From the NCBI GenBank assembly GCA_028281865.1, contig JANQJB010000045.1, positions 1-64,000 of the forward strand: DNA of 64,000 nucleotides. The letters are read 5' to 3'. The notes beneath the pieces were generated by a model. It was not told the DNA's origin. It made no database searches and was given only the letters and a program-made list of their open reading frames with translations. Below, piece by piece: positions 9,363 to 18,249 of the stretch (positions within the stretch are counted from its first letter, which is position 1; each line of letters starts with the position of its first letter). This stretch comes from Marinagarivorans sp. (GTDB taxonomy: Bacteria; Pseudomonadota; Gammaproteobacteria; Pseudomonadales; Cellvibrionaceae). The position numbers and the translations under genes are program-made.

Positions 9363-9965
9363 GTGGAAACTTTCGAACAAGGTGGAGCAATTCTCTGGTT
9401 GCTTGTTGCCGTTTCTATATTTACCGTCGCAAATATAGTCTTCATCATCATAAGGTTTAGACAGGCCGGGCTATTCCAGCTTTCGTCTGTTTCGACCCTC
9501 TCCTTTGAAAAACAAGCAGCAAAACAAGAAGAAAAGAGTGCTCGAGTAACACATCAATTAGACACGTGCATCCGCTCTTCTTGGTCAAGCGATACAACGC
9601 TTTCACAGTTTAAAGAGGAGATTGTCCACTCTGCTCGGTCACTGATCGATGATTTGCGACTCGGGTTTCGATCGCTGGAAGTGATTTCCGCAACTGCTCC
9701 TTTGCTGGGTTTGCTCGGCACAGTTATGGGCATGATAGAAGCTTTTAAGCAATTGGCTGCTGCGGGAAATCAGGTAGATCCCTCCATGCTGTCTGCCGGT
9801 ATATGGCAGGCCCTGCTTACAACCGCCGGAGGCTTGATTGTGGCTATCCCAGCTTTAATTGCCTGGCACTGGTTTGATCGCAAGATTGAAAAAACCCGCG
9901 TGCATTTAAACAGTGTTTTGCTGGCCGCAACGAGAGAGTTCGAGTCCGAATTTTCTGCGAGGTAA
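9363..9965 (+). CDS. exbB: ExbB-type proton-channel protein
   Basis: A 200-residue MotA/TolQ/ExbB family protein starting at GTG 9363. Helix 1 (about residues 9-32) follows the FEQGGAILWLL start. A cytoplasmic stretch leads to the conserved channel region: SATAPLLGLLGTVMGMIEAF (about 113-132), and ALLTTAGGLIVAIPALIAWH (about 150-170). With ExbD it converts the proton gradient into TonB movement. It heads a tightly packed run exbB-exbD-exbD-tonB-receptor-PepSY, so this is a dedicated energy module for the receptors around it. A Fur box precedes it. Confidence 0.88.
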   Translation: METFEQGGAILWLLVAVSIFTVANIVFIIIRFRQAGLFQLSSVSTLSFEKQAAKQEEKSARVTHQLDTCIRSSWSSDTTLSQFKEEIVHSARSLIDDLRLGFRSLEVISATAPLLGLLGTVMGMIEAFKQLAAAGNQVDPSMLSAGIWQALLTTAGGLIVAIPALIAWHWFDRKIEKTRVHLNSVLLAATREFESEFSAR

Positions 9966-9971
9966 TGTAGG

Positions 9972-10388
9972 TTGCTTGAGGTTGAAAATATCAGAAGGCC
10001 CGGCATCGGCCTGACCCCGCTTATCGACGTGGTTTTTATTCTGCTGATTTTTTTTATGTTGGTGATGCAGTTTAAAAAATATCAGCAAATGCCACTTGCT
10101 GTTGCCAAAGCTTCAAAATCAATTAACGCTTTAAAATTTTCTGACGTAGACGTTATTCAAATAACGCTGACAAATGCAGGACAATGCCTGCTGCAAGAAA
10201 AGAAAATCGATTGTTCTCAGGTCGCCGATAGCGAACTGCTAAAGCAAGCGAAAATTGTCTTGCTGCAATTTGAAGAAAACGTATTGTTATCGAGAATTTT
10301 GGATAGTCATCAGCAACTTTCAAGTCGCGGTTTAAATGTACAACTAGCGACACGGTTAAACCTAAGGAAAGTACATAATGCTGAATGA
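9972..10388 (+). CDS. exbD: ExbD/TolR-type protein (first copy)
   Basis: A 138-residue protein that appears to start at TTG 9972, 6 bases after exbB; no in-frame ATG lies before the membrane segment. The N-terminus RRPGIGLTPLIDVVFILLIF carries the membrane helix with the essential proton-carrying aspartate of ExbD (LIDVVF). The rest is a periplasmic domain containing two cysteines (QCLLQEKKIDC), possibly a disulfide. It overlaps the next exbD by 11 bases (ATGCTGAATGA), suggesting coupled translation. Confidence 0.82.
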   Translation: MLEVENIRRPGIGLTPLIDVVFILLIFFMLVMQFKKYQQMPLAVAKASKSINALKFSDVDVIQITLTNAGQCLLQEKKIDCSQVADSELLKQAKIVLLQFEENVLLSRILDSHQQLSSRGLNVQLATRLNLRKVHNAE

Positions 10389-10764
10389 ACCCCACTACAA
10401 TCGACCGCAACTCGAACCCATGTTGCCTCTGATCAATATCGTATTCTTGTTGTTGATATTCTTTTTAATTGCAGGCAACACACAGGTACCCATCGACTTA
10501 TCGATAATACCTCCCCAAAAAAACGTTGAAGAGAACACACTATCCAGCCATTCTTATGAATGGGTTTACCTTAAAAAAGACGGACAGTTACATTATCGAG
10601 ATAAACCTCTGCACGATGAAGATATCGCATCACTGCTTAACCACGAGCTAACGCTTTTTGCGGACGGCGATACACCGGGCTTGATCGTTGCCGAAACCCT
10701 AGTTCGTTTCACGAAGCAAGGAATCAAGAAGATATCCATCGTGAGTGAGCGCAGCGATGATTAA
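10378..10764 (+). CDS. exbD: ExbD/TolR-type protein (second copy)
   Basis: A 128-residue second ExbD-like protein. The helix region reads LEPMLPLINIVFLLLIFFLI. The position of the essential aspartate in the other copy is asparagine here (LINIVF against LIDVVF). The paired ExbD proteins may therefore form a heteromer in which only one type carries protons. The periplasmic part ends in FTKQGIKKISIVSE, the usual ExbD C-terminal strand. It overlaps both neighbours, so the genes are translationally coupled. Confidence 0.8.
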   Translation: MLNEPHYNRPQLEPMLPLINIVFLLLIFFLIAGNTQVPIDLSIIPPQKNVEENTLSSHSYEWVYLKKDGQLHYRDKPLHDEDIASLLNHELTLFADGDTPGLIVAETLVRFTKQGIKKISIVSERSDD

Positions 10765-11575
10765 GTTCCAGGCGCTGGTCGCTTCATTATTAATCCATGG
10801 CCTGGTGTTTGGATTTTTCACTCTGAATCAAAACGCAACCATCAACCCTGCTTTAACTCTTGGTGGCGAACTCAAACGCGGCAACGCTCTGCAAGAAGTT
10901 CATCTTCAGCTTTATGAAGAACTACAACAGGAAACGGAACACGATTCTGAAATAGAAGATGAAGCAAAATTCACCCAAAAAGTACCTGATAAAACATCAC
11001 CAATAGAGGAGTTTGAAGACGGTAATCTCGCTTTAAGTCAGCCACAGCCTAAACCACAAGAAAAAGCGAAGCCAAAACCGCAAGCAGAGCCGCCCAAAAC
11101 TGATCAAAAACCTCCAAGCGAAAAACCGCTAAAAAAAGTGGCAAGCAAAAAGCCAATAAAGCCTCAAAAAGTAAACGATACACCGAAGGATCTGAAGCTT
11201 GCCGAAGCTAATATCAATAAGCGTTCCTCGGGCGATGGCTTGCAAGCAAATCGAGGAATTAGCGGCGATACCCTTGCTCATGCAACACTTTGGCAAAGCT
11301 ATAAGCGCGACATCTTCGATGCGATAAACACGCAACAAGACTACCCAAGACAAGCGAAGTTACGACGTATCGAAGGGATTGTAGTTATGCGTTTCACACT
11401 CGAAGCCAATGGCAAAGTAGAGAACTATGAAATTGCCCAAAAAGCTGAAGCGAGGTTGCTGAATCGCAGCGCGCTTAAACTGTTTAAACGTTTAAACCTA
11501 CCCTCTCCTCCCGCCGGGCTGGAAAACAAATTCCCAGCCGAATTATCCATCCCGTTGAAATACGCATTTAATTAA
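10757..11575 (+). CDS. tonB: TonB energy-transducing protein
   Basis: A 272-residue TonB. I chose ATG 10757, which overlaps the end of exbD by 8 bases and gives the standard start MIKFQALVASLLIHGLVFGF; GTG 10745 is an alternative. One N-terminal helix (about 5-25) anchors it. The periplasmic spacer (about 75-145) is rich in Pro, Lys and Glu (QPKPQEKAKPKPQAEPPK). The C-terminal domain (about 180-272) has the YPRQAKLRRIEG motif and the strand GIVVMRFTLEANGKV that contacts the TonB box of receptors. It transmits ExbB/ExbD energy to the receptors of this island. Confidence 0.88.
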   Translation: MIKFQALVASLLIHGLVFGFFTLNQNATINPALTLGGELKRGNALQEVHLQLYEELQQETEHDSEIEDEAKFTQKVPDKTSPIEEFEDGNLALSQPQPKPQEKAKPKPQAEPPKTDQKPPSEKPLKKVASKKPIKPQKVNDTPKDLKLAEANINKRSSGDGLQANRGISGDTLAHATLWQSYKRDIFDAINTQQDYPRQAKLRRIEGIVVMRFTLEANGKVENYEIAQKAEARLLNRSALKLFKRLNLPSPPAGLENKFPAELSIPLKYAFN

Positions 11576-11602
11576 AACTCTCCAATATGTTTTGAGGAAA
11601 TT

Positions 11603-13777
11603 ATGAAAAACAAAAAGCTTGCATTTGCCATCGCATTTTTTTCCGCGAGCGTAATTGCTGAAGAACAATTACCAACATCAACCGTTACTGCAAATCTATC
11701 GGATATCGATAAAGTTGTCGCAGCTGACGGACAACGTATTGGTGCGTCTGAAGGCGCCCAGGTCATCACGAATGAATATATTCAAGCGCAACAAGCTACA
11801 ACCTTTGCCGATGCCTTGCGCAAAACGACGAGCGTGCAAATTGACGAAGAAGCAGGTAATCAAGGTTCGCTGGTTTTTATCCGCGGTTTGACTGGCGATC
11901 AGATTAGCGTTCGGGTTGACGGCGCGCCCAAAAATTTTAATCAGGTTCGCCACGGTGGCGCTAATGCAATTTGGTTAGAACCGCTTATGTACAAGAGCGT
12001 TACAGTTATTCCCGGTGCAGCTTCTAATATTTATGGCAATGGATCAATGGGCGGCGTTATCCAAATCGAAACCAAAGACCCGGAAGATTTAATACGCGAA
12101 GGACAAATCTGGGGAGCTGAATCCAGCCTCGGCATTGAAACCAACGGGCAAAGTACCTTGCTAAGTGTTAGCGGCGCTCGGGAGTTTAACGCTTATTTCT
12201 CAGGGCTGGCACAGATAACGGGCCGCAATACCGACCCTTATGAAGATGGCGACGGAGTAGAAACACTCGGAGCATCAACAAATAATGAAGATATTAATTA
12301 TCTAATTAAAACTGTTGTCAAACCCGCTGAGGCTCAACGTATCGAACTTAGTCTTGTGTCGCTAGACAAGGAATATGATCGACGTGGAACCGTATCACGC
12401 GGTTTAGCCGTCTCAGACTCAGAGACTTTTACCGAAATCGAGGACAAAACCTATTCTCTCCAGTATCTCTATACACCGGAAGAAAATCCGTGGCTGAATC
12501 TTTCAACACGCGTTTCACGCAATGAGATAGAGCGTGCAGCAACTAATTATGCCGAGGAAACAAATGATTCTGGCGATATTATTGGAAGCTCGTTGGACGA
12601 CAGCAGTCGATCGGTTTGGAGTATAGAAACAACCTACGCGGAAATCGAAAATCTGAGCAATGTATTTTTCAGCGATGAGGTCACGACAACCTTTCGTTAC
12701 GGAGCTGACTACGCATTTGACGATGTTACAACTGCCTACGATGGCTTGGAACGCGAGCGCAAACTTATTGGTGGGTACATCAGCGCCACAACACTTTTTG
12801 GCGAAACAGTGGAGTTAATTGTAAGTGCTCGCCATGACGCATTTGAAAATTCAGATACCAATACCTCCACAACGGTCAAAGAAAACTACGTTTCACCGAA
12901 ATTACAATTTAATTGGCGGCCATTCGAAAATTCCTCAGCTCAAGGATTATCATTTTTTGCCACAACCGGTAAAGGTTTTCGAGCGCCTTCAACTCACGAA
13001 GCTTTTGGACGAGGCGACGGTACACCAACCTGCACTGATGGACGCAGAGGGTTGAGCTGTAACGAGTTAGTGCCCAATGCAGATTTACAACCGGAAACCA
13101 CCGATAGTATTGAATGGGGTGTTGCCTTCGATCGCGCGGGGCTTTTTACTTCTGCAGATCAACTTAACCTACGACTCACGTTTATTGACAATGAAGCCGA
13201 AGACTACATTGTTTCACAAGGTCTGCCCGACGGAACGATAGAATTTAATGGTAATACTGAGGTTCTTAACCGCACTACCTTTAACAATATCGATTCAGCG
13301 ACCTTCGACGGCTGGGAAATTAGCGTTAACTACACAAACAACGACTTCTTTGGCTCCGTAACCGCACAAGAACTCGATGCAGAAACGCCTAATCCAGAAG
13401 ATCAGGATGCACTGCTGCGCGACGTTTCTCCAGCAAGCATAAACGCCTCTCTCGGTGCGTATTTATTTGATGGAAAGTCACGTGTTGGTGTTGATATGAG
13501 CTATCGCGAAGGCCGCGAGTTAACGCCAGAAGATAACGGAGACGGGACCTTCAGCCCTAATAACTCGGACCGCCTTGGCTATACCGTTTGGGATTTATTT
13601 GCTTCCTATCAAATAAATAAAAATTTTAGCCTTCAAGCACGCGCAGAAAACCTGTTCGATAAACTCTACACCAAACGTTATCGGTCGTTGTCAGTTGATG
13701 AGAACGGTGAGCAAAACGATTTAACCTATTACCAGCCAGGTCGAAACTTCAAAATTACCGCAAACTACAAATTTTGA
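11603..13777 (+). CDS. TonB-dependent receptor, haem/haemoglobin type
   Basis: A 724-residue outer-membrane receptor with a short signal peptide (residues 1-17, AFFSASVIAEE). The plug has VFIRGLTGDQISVRVDGAPK, a SVTVIPGAASNIYGNG stretch and GGVIQIETKDP. The barrel carries GKGFRAPSTHEAFGRG followed by PNADLQPETTDSIEWG, which match the FRAP and NPNL/NPDL landmarks of haem and haemoglobin receptors, with a histidine just after FRAP. Two cysteines (CTDGRRGLSC) in an outer loop probably form a disulfide. The C-terminus is ITANYKF. It lies 27 bases after tonB, so it is in the same operon. A haem-type ligand is likely but not proven. Confidence 0.82.
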   Translation: MKNKKLAFAIAFFSASVIAEEQLPTSTVTANLSDIDKVVAADGQRIGASEGAQVITNEYIQAQQATTFADALRKTTSVQIDEEAGNQGSLVFIRGLTGDQISVRVDGAPKNFNQVRHGGANAIWLEPLMYKSVTVIPGAASNIYGNGSMGGVIQIETKDPEDLIREGQIWGAESSLGIETNGQSTLLSVSGAREFNAYFSGLAQITGRNTDPYEDGDGVETLGASTNNEDINYLIKTVVKPAEAQRIELSLVSLDKEYDRRGTVSRGLAVSDSETFTEIEDKTYSLQYLYTPEENPWLNLSTRVSRNEIERAATNYAEETNDSGDIIGSSLDDSSRSVWSIETTYAEIENLSNVFFSDEVTTTFRYGADYAFDDVTTAYDGLERERKLIGGYISATTLFGETVELIVSARHDAFENSDTNTSTTVKENYVSPKLQFNWRPFENSSAQGLSFFATTGKGFRAPSTHEAFGRGDGTPTCTDGRRGLSCNELVPNADLQPETTDSIEWGVAFDRAGLFTSADQLNLRLTFIDNEAEDYIVSQGLPDGTIEFNGNTEVLNRTTFNNIDSATFDGWEISVNYTNNDFFGSVTAQELDAETPNPEDQDALLRDVSPASINASLGAYLFDGKSRVGVDMSYREGRELTPEDNGDGTFSPNNSDRLGYTVWDLFASYQINKNFSLQARAENLFDKLYTKRYRSLSVDENGEQNDLTYYQPGRNFKITANYKF

Positions 13778-13832
13778 TATTTAACGAACAAATAAAAAAT
13801 GCTTGCTAGATAATTTCAAGTTACATTATCAA

Positions 13833-15770
13833 ATGAAAAAAATTTCTACAACTTGGGTACTAAAAAAAATTCACCGCTGGCTGGGTTTTCCACTCGCGGT
13901 GTTATTTTTTATCACTGTTGTTAGCGGTTTTTTAGTCGGATTTGACGATGTGCTTGAGGCATTTAACCATTACGGCCAAAGCTACACACCTGTCACTCTA
14001 GAAGAACAAGCGGTTGCGCTGGAAAAACTAACTAATCAAGGTGTTAATTATCGTCAAATAATATTGCCCAGCCCATCAACGCCTTTTTATCAAATACGAG
14101 CGCGCGGTGAGCGCATTACCTATCGCATCGATGATCTACATAAAATAGAGCATTACAAAAATAATAGCGATAGCTTCTTTTCAGTCATGCTGCGTTTACA
14201 CCGCAATTATTTATTAGGCCGCGAAGGACTTTTTGGCATTCCAGGGTCAGAATATTCTGCTTGGGTGGGCCTGCTGGCTTTACTGATTAGCATTATCGCG
14301 TTGTGGTTGTGGTGGCCTTTGCGCAAAGCTTTTCGCTTGCGCGATTTGCTACCTAACAGTACACAAAGAAAAGACTTTTATTATTCGCATATGACGGCAG
14401 GCATTATCGTATTAATTGCTATTGTTCTTTTCTCGTTAACGGGAGCTGCCCTAACCTATCGCAGCGTCACGCAATCCCTGCTAAATATAGACGTTCCAAG
14501 TACCCAGGGAGTCCGCCAAACACCACTCTACACGGCGGCCAACTGGCAAAACTGGTTAAGAGTGGCGCAAGCAGAGATTCCAGACGGCCATTTGCAACGA
14601 ATCCAGGCACCCCGCCGTCGCGGCGGCGGTAATGAGGAAGACAACGAAAATTTAGTCAATACCCGCAACGCAATGGAATTCCGTTTTGTCACTTCGGGCG
14701 ACTGGCTTGGAATGGCCGGTAGCAAAGTATTAATCGACACCGAACAATCTTCACTCGTGGGAAGCTTACGTTTTGGTCATCAAAGTTTTAGCAGCCAGAT
14801 ATACAACATGATTTTGCCTTTACACACAGGGCGCAACCTTTCTAAGAATTACCTCATCGTCATATTGGTATTTATGTTGCTTACGGCAGTTATGGTCTTC
14901 TCCGGTTTTATCAGTTTTATTCAAAAGAAAAGGAATTATAAGCAAATAACCCAACGCAAAACTCAATTGTTTTCTACGACTTTTAAAAAAACCAGCGAAT
15001 CACGTAAGCCACAGAACGAAAAAGGTCGGCTAGCTCACTACTCAATCTTAAAAAATATCCAGGGGTTCACTATGATGCAATCAATTTGTATAGTGCTTAT
15101 AAGCGTAAGTTGCAGTCTTATAGCAGTATATTTATTTAAAGGCGAGGACATTAATTCGAGCCAAACTTCTCAAGCGATTCTGGAGCGAGAACGCGATGGC
15201 CAGAATCGTGGAAGTTTTGCAGAACAGAGCGATAACAGCCAAGGCTCTCGCGGTCAACGGGGAATGGGCAGCGAAATGCGCAGCCAAGGCGGTAGACACC
15301 AGCATGGCGGAGGTAGCCGCGGTGGGCAACGTGGCAGCCGAGAAGGACGCGGTGCAAATGCAGGTCACGGTCAACATTCACACTCGCACGGCTCTGGCGC
15401 AACAAGCGTTCTCGGTTTTAAAGCGAACGATCTTGAAAATTCCCTGATTGATATGACCGAAAAACTCGCATTAAACGAGAGCCAACAAAATACTATCCGC
15501 GAAGTCTTAAGTGGTTATAGCGAAAAGAGCAAGTCAAACCGTCAAACAATAAACAACGCTCGCCAAGCACTAAGCAAATTGATTCCGGGAAGTGACGATT
15601 ACAATCGCAACAATTCAATGCTAATAGAAAAAGCCAAAACCGCGTTTAATAATATGTTAACTTTAAACTCGAAAACTCGCGAAGATATTTATTCCATTCT
15701 TAATGAAACTCAACAAACAATTGTTACGAATATTGAGGCTAAATCTATAAGTCGACGTGGCGAGCACTAA
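13833..15770 (+). CDS. PepSY membrane protein fused to Spy/CpxP-like domain
   Basis: A 645-residue protein from ATG 13833 (TTG 13803 is a weaker alternative). Residues 1-385 are a PepSY_TM protein: IHRWLGFPLAVLFFITVVSG, MLRLHRNYLLGREG, helices near 14-36, 140-162, 188-210 and 340-365, and ILPLHTGRNLSKNY. At about 414 a new hydrophobic segment begins (MMQSICIVLISVSCSLIAVY). It is followed by a Gly/Arg/His-rich linker (about 465-520; RHQHGG, GHGQHSHSHGSG) and a helical domain (about 530-645) with LALNESQQNTIREVL and ILNETQQTIVTNI, resembling the LTxxQ repeats of Spy/CpxP/ZraP. AGGGG at 15061 precedes ATG 15072, so the last 232 residues might also be made separately. It may combine reduction of imported iron complexes with periplasmic metal binding. 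Confidence 0.78.
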   Translation: MKKISTTWVLKKIHRWLGFPLAVLFFITVVSGFLVGFDDVLEAFNHYGQSYTPVTLEEQAVALEKLTNQGVNYRQIILPSPSTPFYQIRARGERITYRIDDLHKIEHYKNNSDSFFSVMLRLHRNYLLGREGLFGIPGSEYSAWVGLLALLISIIALWLWWPLRKAFRLRDLLPNSTQRKDFYYSHMTAGIIVLIAIVLFSLTGAALTYRSVTQSLLNIDVPSTQGVRQTPLYTAANWQNWLRVAQAEIPDGHLQRIQAPRRRGGGNEEDNENLVNTRNAMEFRFVTSGDWLGMAGSKVLIDTEQSSLVGSLRFGHQSFSSQIYNMILPLHTGRNLSKNYLIVILVFMLLTAVMVFSGFISFIQKKRNYKQITQRKTQLFSTTFKKTSESRKPQNEKGRLAHYSILKNIQGFTMMQSICIVLISVSCSLIAVYLFKGEDINSSQTSQAILERERDGQNRGSFAEQSDNSQGSRGQRGMGSEMRSQGGRHQHGGGSRGGQRGSREGRGANAGHGQHSHSHGSGATSVLGFKANDLENSLIDMTEKLALNESQQNTIREVLSGYSEKSKSNRQTINNARQALSKLIPGSDDYNRNNSMLIEKAKTAFNNMLTLNSKTREDIYSILNETQQTIVTNIEAKSISRRGEH

Positions 15771-15959
15771 ATTCGCTAGTCGACCGGGTCAGGAAAAAAA
15801 CCTAAGACAATGAAGACCTTACCTATGATATCGTCAGCCTATTTTTGCCTTTTCAAAACCTTTTTTATAAGGAAATTCCCTCGAAGTAATTGGACTCAGT
15901 GTCACCAAATATAGTGAAAAATTGCCTGTTAGCGTGATTTGCATCATCTTTCTTGAACA

Positions 15960-15979
15960 TTAATGAGAATAGTTATTGT
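15960..15979 (+). promoter_or_regulatory. Possible Fur box upstream of two lipoprotein genes
   Basis: TTAATGAGAATAGTTATTGT matches the 7-1-7 Fur pattern in about 10 of 14 positions. It lies about 90 bases before the lipoprotein gene at 16067. It is weaker than the boxes at 2809 and 9319, so iron control of the lipoprotein pair is only a possibility. Confidence 0.4.
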
Positions 15980-16066
15980 ACGCATTTATAAATAATTTAT
16001 ATTTGATGAAAAGCAAATGCTTTTTGAACTCAGCTATATACAAGAAAAAATGAAAAGGAGCTCACT

Positions 16067-16483
16067 ATGCACCGAAACAAAGTAATCGCTGTTTTTGCAG
16101 TTTTAGCTTTGCTTTCGAGCTGCACTGCTACATCACCGGCAAAGGAAGAAGGTGTTAAGAATGCAGGGCTAACAGTAGGCCTGGTACAAAGGGAAATCTC
16201 AGTAGGCATGAATGCTGTCGCGGTCGCCGAGGCCTTAGGTAGCCCAAATATCGTTAAAAAGAGCGCGGGAGGTGGCGAAACATGGATTTATGACAAGTTT
16301 TCGTCTGAGCAAGTAACAGAACGAGCCGGAGGAACGATCGGTTTTGCATCCGGTGATGTAGCCGCTGCTATAGGAGGCTCGAGCGGCAAAAATAAAACCA
16401 CATCAACCGCATTGACGGTCATTATAAAATTTGACTCCAACGACAACGTCAGTTCCCTCTCCTACCATCGCAGTAAGTTTTAA
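16067..16483 (+). CDS. BamE/SmpA-like lipoprotein
   Basis: A 138-residue lipoprotein with a strong ribosome site (AAGGAG). The lipobox LLSSC puts the lipidated cysteine near residue 19. The core VQREISVGMNAVAVAEALGS followed by GGGETWIYDKFS is the small beta-alpha-beta unit of the SmpA/OmlA (BamE-like) superfamily, which often appears in envelope lipoproteins. Here it carries a Gly/Ala-rich insert (GGTIGFASGDVAAAIGG) not found in true BamE, so the BAM subunit itself is unlikely. It lies 3 bases before another lipoprotein, with which it surely forms an operon. Function is unknown. Confidence 0.7.
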   Translation: MHRNKVIAVFAVLALLSSCTATSPAKEEGVKNAGLTVGLVQREISVGMNAVAVAEALGSPNIVKKSAGGGETWIYDKFSSEQVTERAGGTIGFASGDVAAAIGGSSGKNKTTSTALTVIIKFDSNDNVSSLSYHRSKF

Positions 16484-16486
16484 GTC

Positions 16487-17017
16487 ATGAAATATTTAAA
16501 AATCTCGATGGTCGCTGTTTTGGTGGCATTGTCAATGGTCGTTGGTGGTTGCGCCACACAAGAGCCCAAGCACTCGCAAGTGGAAATAAGAGAATATCAA
16601 ACGCGTGTCTATGAGGATGTTGATAGCCTTTTGGTTTTTAAATCGGTAATTAACGCGCTGCAAGACGATGGTTTTATTCTCGAAAGTTCCGATGCTGACG
16701 CCGGTGTTATAGTTGCATCATTGCACAGTACTCAGGTAAGTAGTGGTGAAGTATTACAAAAAACAGCCTTGACTGTGGCCACTTACGGTATTTACTGGCT
16801 ATTTGCCGATACGAATATCAAAAACTCACACAGCTTGCATGTAACTGCAAATATTACAGAAACCTCCAATGGAATTAAAACGCGATTAAATTTTGTCGGC
16901 AAGGAATACGATGTAAAAGGCAGGCTTGTTCGATCTGGTATGAGCCAAGATAAACAATATTATCTTGAAGTATTTACGCGTATTGAAAAATCAATTTTTC
17001 TTGAGGAGAATTTATAG
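16487..17017 (+). CDS. Uncharacterised lipoprotein
   Basis: A 176-residue protein starting 3 bases after the previous stop. The signal sequence MVAVLVALSMVVGGC ends in a lipobox, cysteine near 22. The mature part reads REYQTRVYEDVDSLLVFKSV, then INALQDDGFILESSDADAGV, a short hydrophobic stretch (TVATYGIYWLF) and beta-strands with conserved charge spacing. This pattern is common in paired envelope lipoproteins, but I do not recognise a named family. Co-transcription with the BamE-like lipoprotein suggests both act in the outer membrane. No catalytic motif is visible. Confidence 0.65.
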   Translation: MKYLKISMVAVLVALSMVVGGCATQEPKHSQVEIREYQTRVYEDVDSLLVFKSVINALQDDGFILESSDADAGVIVASLHSTQVSSGEVLQKTALTVATYGIYWLFADTNIKNSHSLHVTANITETSNGIKTRLNFVGKEYDVKGRLVRSGMSQDKQYYLEVFTRIEKSIFLEENL

Positions 17018-17164
17018 GGTAGACCCTTTACGCTAATTTGCTTTAGTTCCTTTACTGCTATACACATAGCTATTATTTATAAATGTGGAATGCAAAAACA
17101 CGAGAGGAGCCTAAAATTTGCCCTCTATTCAGGTATCATCGATAGACAAGAAGCAGTAATATTG

Positions 17165-17385
17165 TAGGAAGCTCTAATTAACCTCGATCATCCTCAGCTC
17201 TGATCTTTCAGGCTTTCTTGACAAGGCAAGCAGCGCAGTGAATGGCGAGCCCTTTGGGGCATCCAGAGCTAAAGCGACTCGTCGTTAAGTTTTCTTGCAA
17301 GGTCGCGACATTACGGCGAAAACTTGCCTTGATTCACTTTAGCTCTGGATGCCTGAGATTGATCAAGATTAATCAGAGCTTCCTA
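17165..17385. mobile_element. MITE-like element with long inverted ends
   Basis: A 221-bp segment flanked by inverted ends that begin TAGGAAGCTCT. The outer roughly 33 bases match the reverse complement of the other end with about six mismatches. An inner inverted pair (GCATCCAGAGCTAAAG near 17260 and its complement near 17335-17350) adds a second layer. There is no ORF inside, so it would need a transposase from elsewhere. A related short palindrome occurs at 22790-22810. Target-site duplication is not clear. Confidence 0.6.
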
Positions 17386-17439
17386 TACATAGTCACGAGT
17401 GCAATCTGACTCGCCTACGGCCAACGTATAATATTTACT

Positions 17440-18120
17440 ATGCTGATGCAAAAGACCATCATATCACCGTTGCCCCTCGGGTATGTTGCTGTTTTTCTTC
17501 CGGCAATCACGTTTCACCTCTGTTATTTAATTAGCTTAATGGAGGGTCATATCAACTTCTGTATACCCTATTGGGCAGACTGCGTGAGCGTCAGTCGTAC
17601 TGGACGGCATGGCAGCTCTTACTTCATATTCAAGGGAGGCATTATTACTACAGCCGCTTTGCTTTTGCTCATGTGGCAACTTACCCGTTTTTGGCTTAGG
17701 GGTTTAGGCTCCTCGCAAAACTGGAGTATTCTTTGCCTATCGCTTGTTGGGTCGACCTCATTAATTGTGTACACGCTCGCTTTAGGCCACACGGGAGATA
17801 CTTTTTACTTATTGCGTCGCTTCGGTGTCGTATTGTTTATGTTTTGCAGCTTTATTTCTCAATTGATCGCCGGAAATGCCCTAAGTAAAATTGAAGCATT
17901 CGCGGCAGATGGTAAAAAACTGTTAAGGTTTAGTGCAATAATGCTAGCTATTGCGATGTTCTCACTGGTCTTGGACGGTGTGCTTGGTGCGGATTATGAT
18001 CGTATTGAAAATGCATTCGAATGGTGGTTAATTATGCTCTTACTCGCTCATTTATTTATGATGATTCAGCTTTGGAAGAAGAGTAAGTTTATGCTAGTTG
18101 TTACAAATGCCGGCAGTTAA
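17440..18120 (+). CDS. Six-helix membrane protein, Frag1/DRAM-like
   Basis: A 226-residue integral membrane protein with about six helices (near residues 12-32, 68-84, 98-116, 126-146, 163-184 and 194-214). The first extramembrane loop contains CIPYWADCVSVSRTGRHGSS, which resembles the conserved loop of the Frag1/DRAM/Sfk1 family, seen in bacteria as uncharacterised proteins. Two ATG codons (17440, 17446) could serve as start. It stands alone after the MITE-like element and ends about 225 bases before the ABC export operon. The family assignment rests on topology and that loop only. Confidence 0.55.
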   Translation: MLMQKTIISPLPLGYVAVFLPAITFHLCYLISLMEGHINFCIPYWADCVSVSRTGRHGSSYFIFKGGIITTAALLLLMWQLTRFWLRGLGSSQNWSILCLSLVGSTSLIVYTLALGHTGDTFYLLRRFGVVLFMFCSFISQLIAGNALSKIEAFAADGKKLLRFSAIMLAIAMFSLVLDGVLGADYDRIENAFEWWLIMLLLAHLFMMIQLWKKSKFMLVVTNAGS

Positions 18121-18249
18121 TATTGAAGCAGCTTCAGACACCTAGCGATAGTTTTCTCCCCTCCTAAAAGCTCCCCCTAAAATCGTTCAATAATGAACAC
18201 TCGCAAGTATTTATGCTGTTCAGTTTCGGACACATTCAAAAATATCTTT

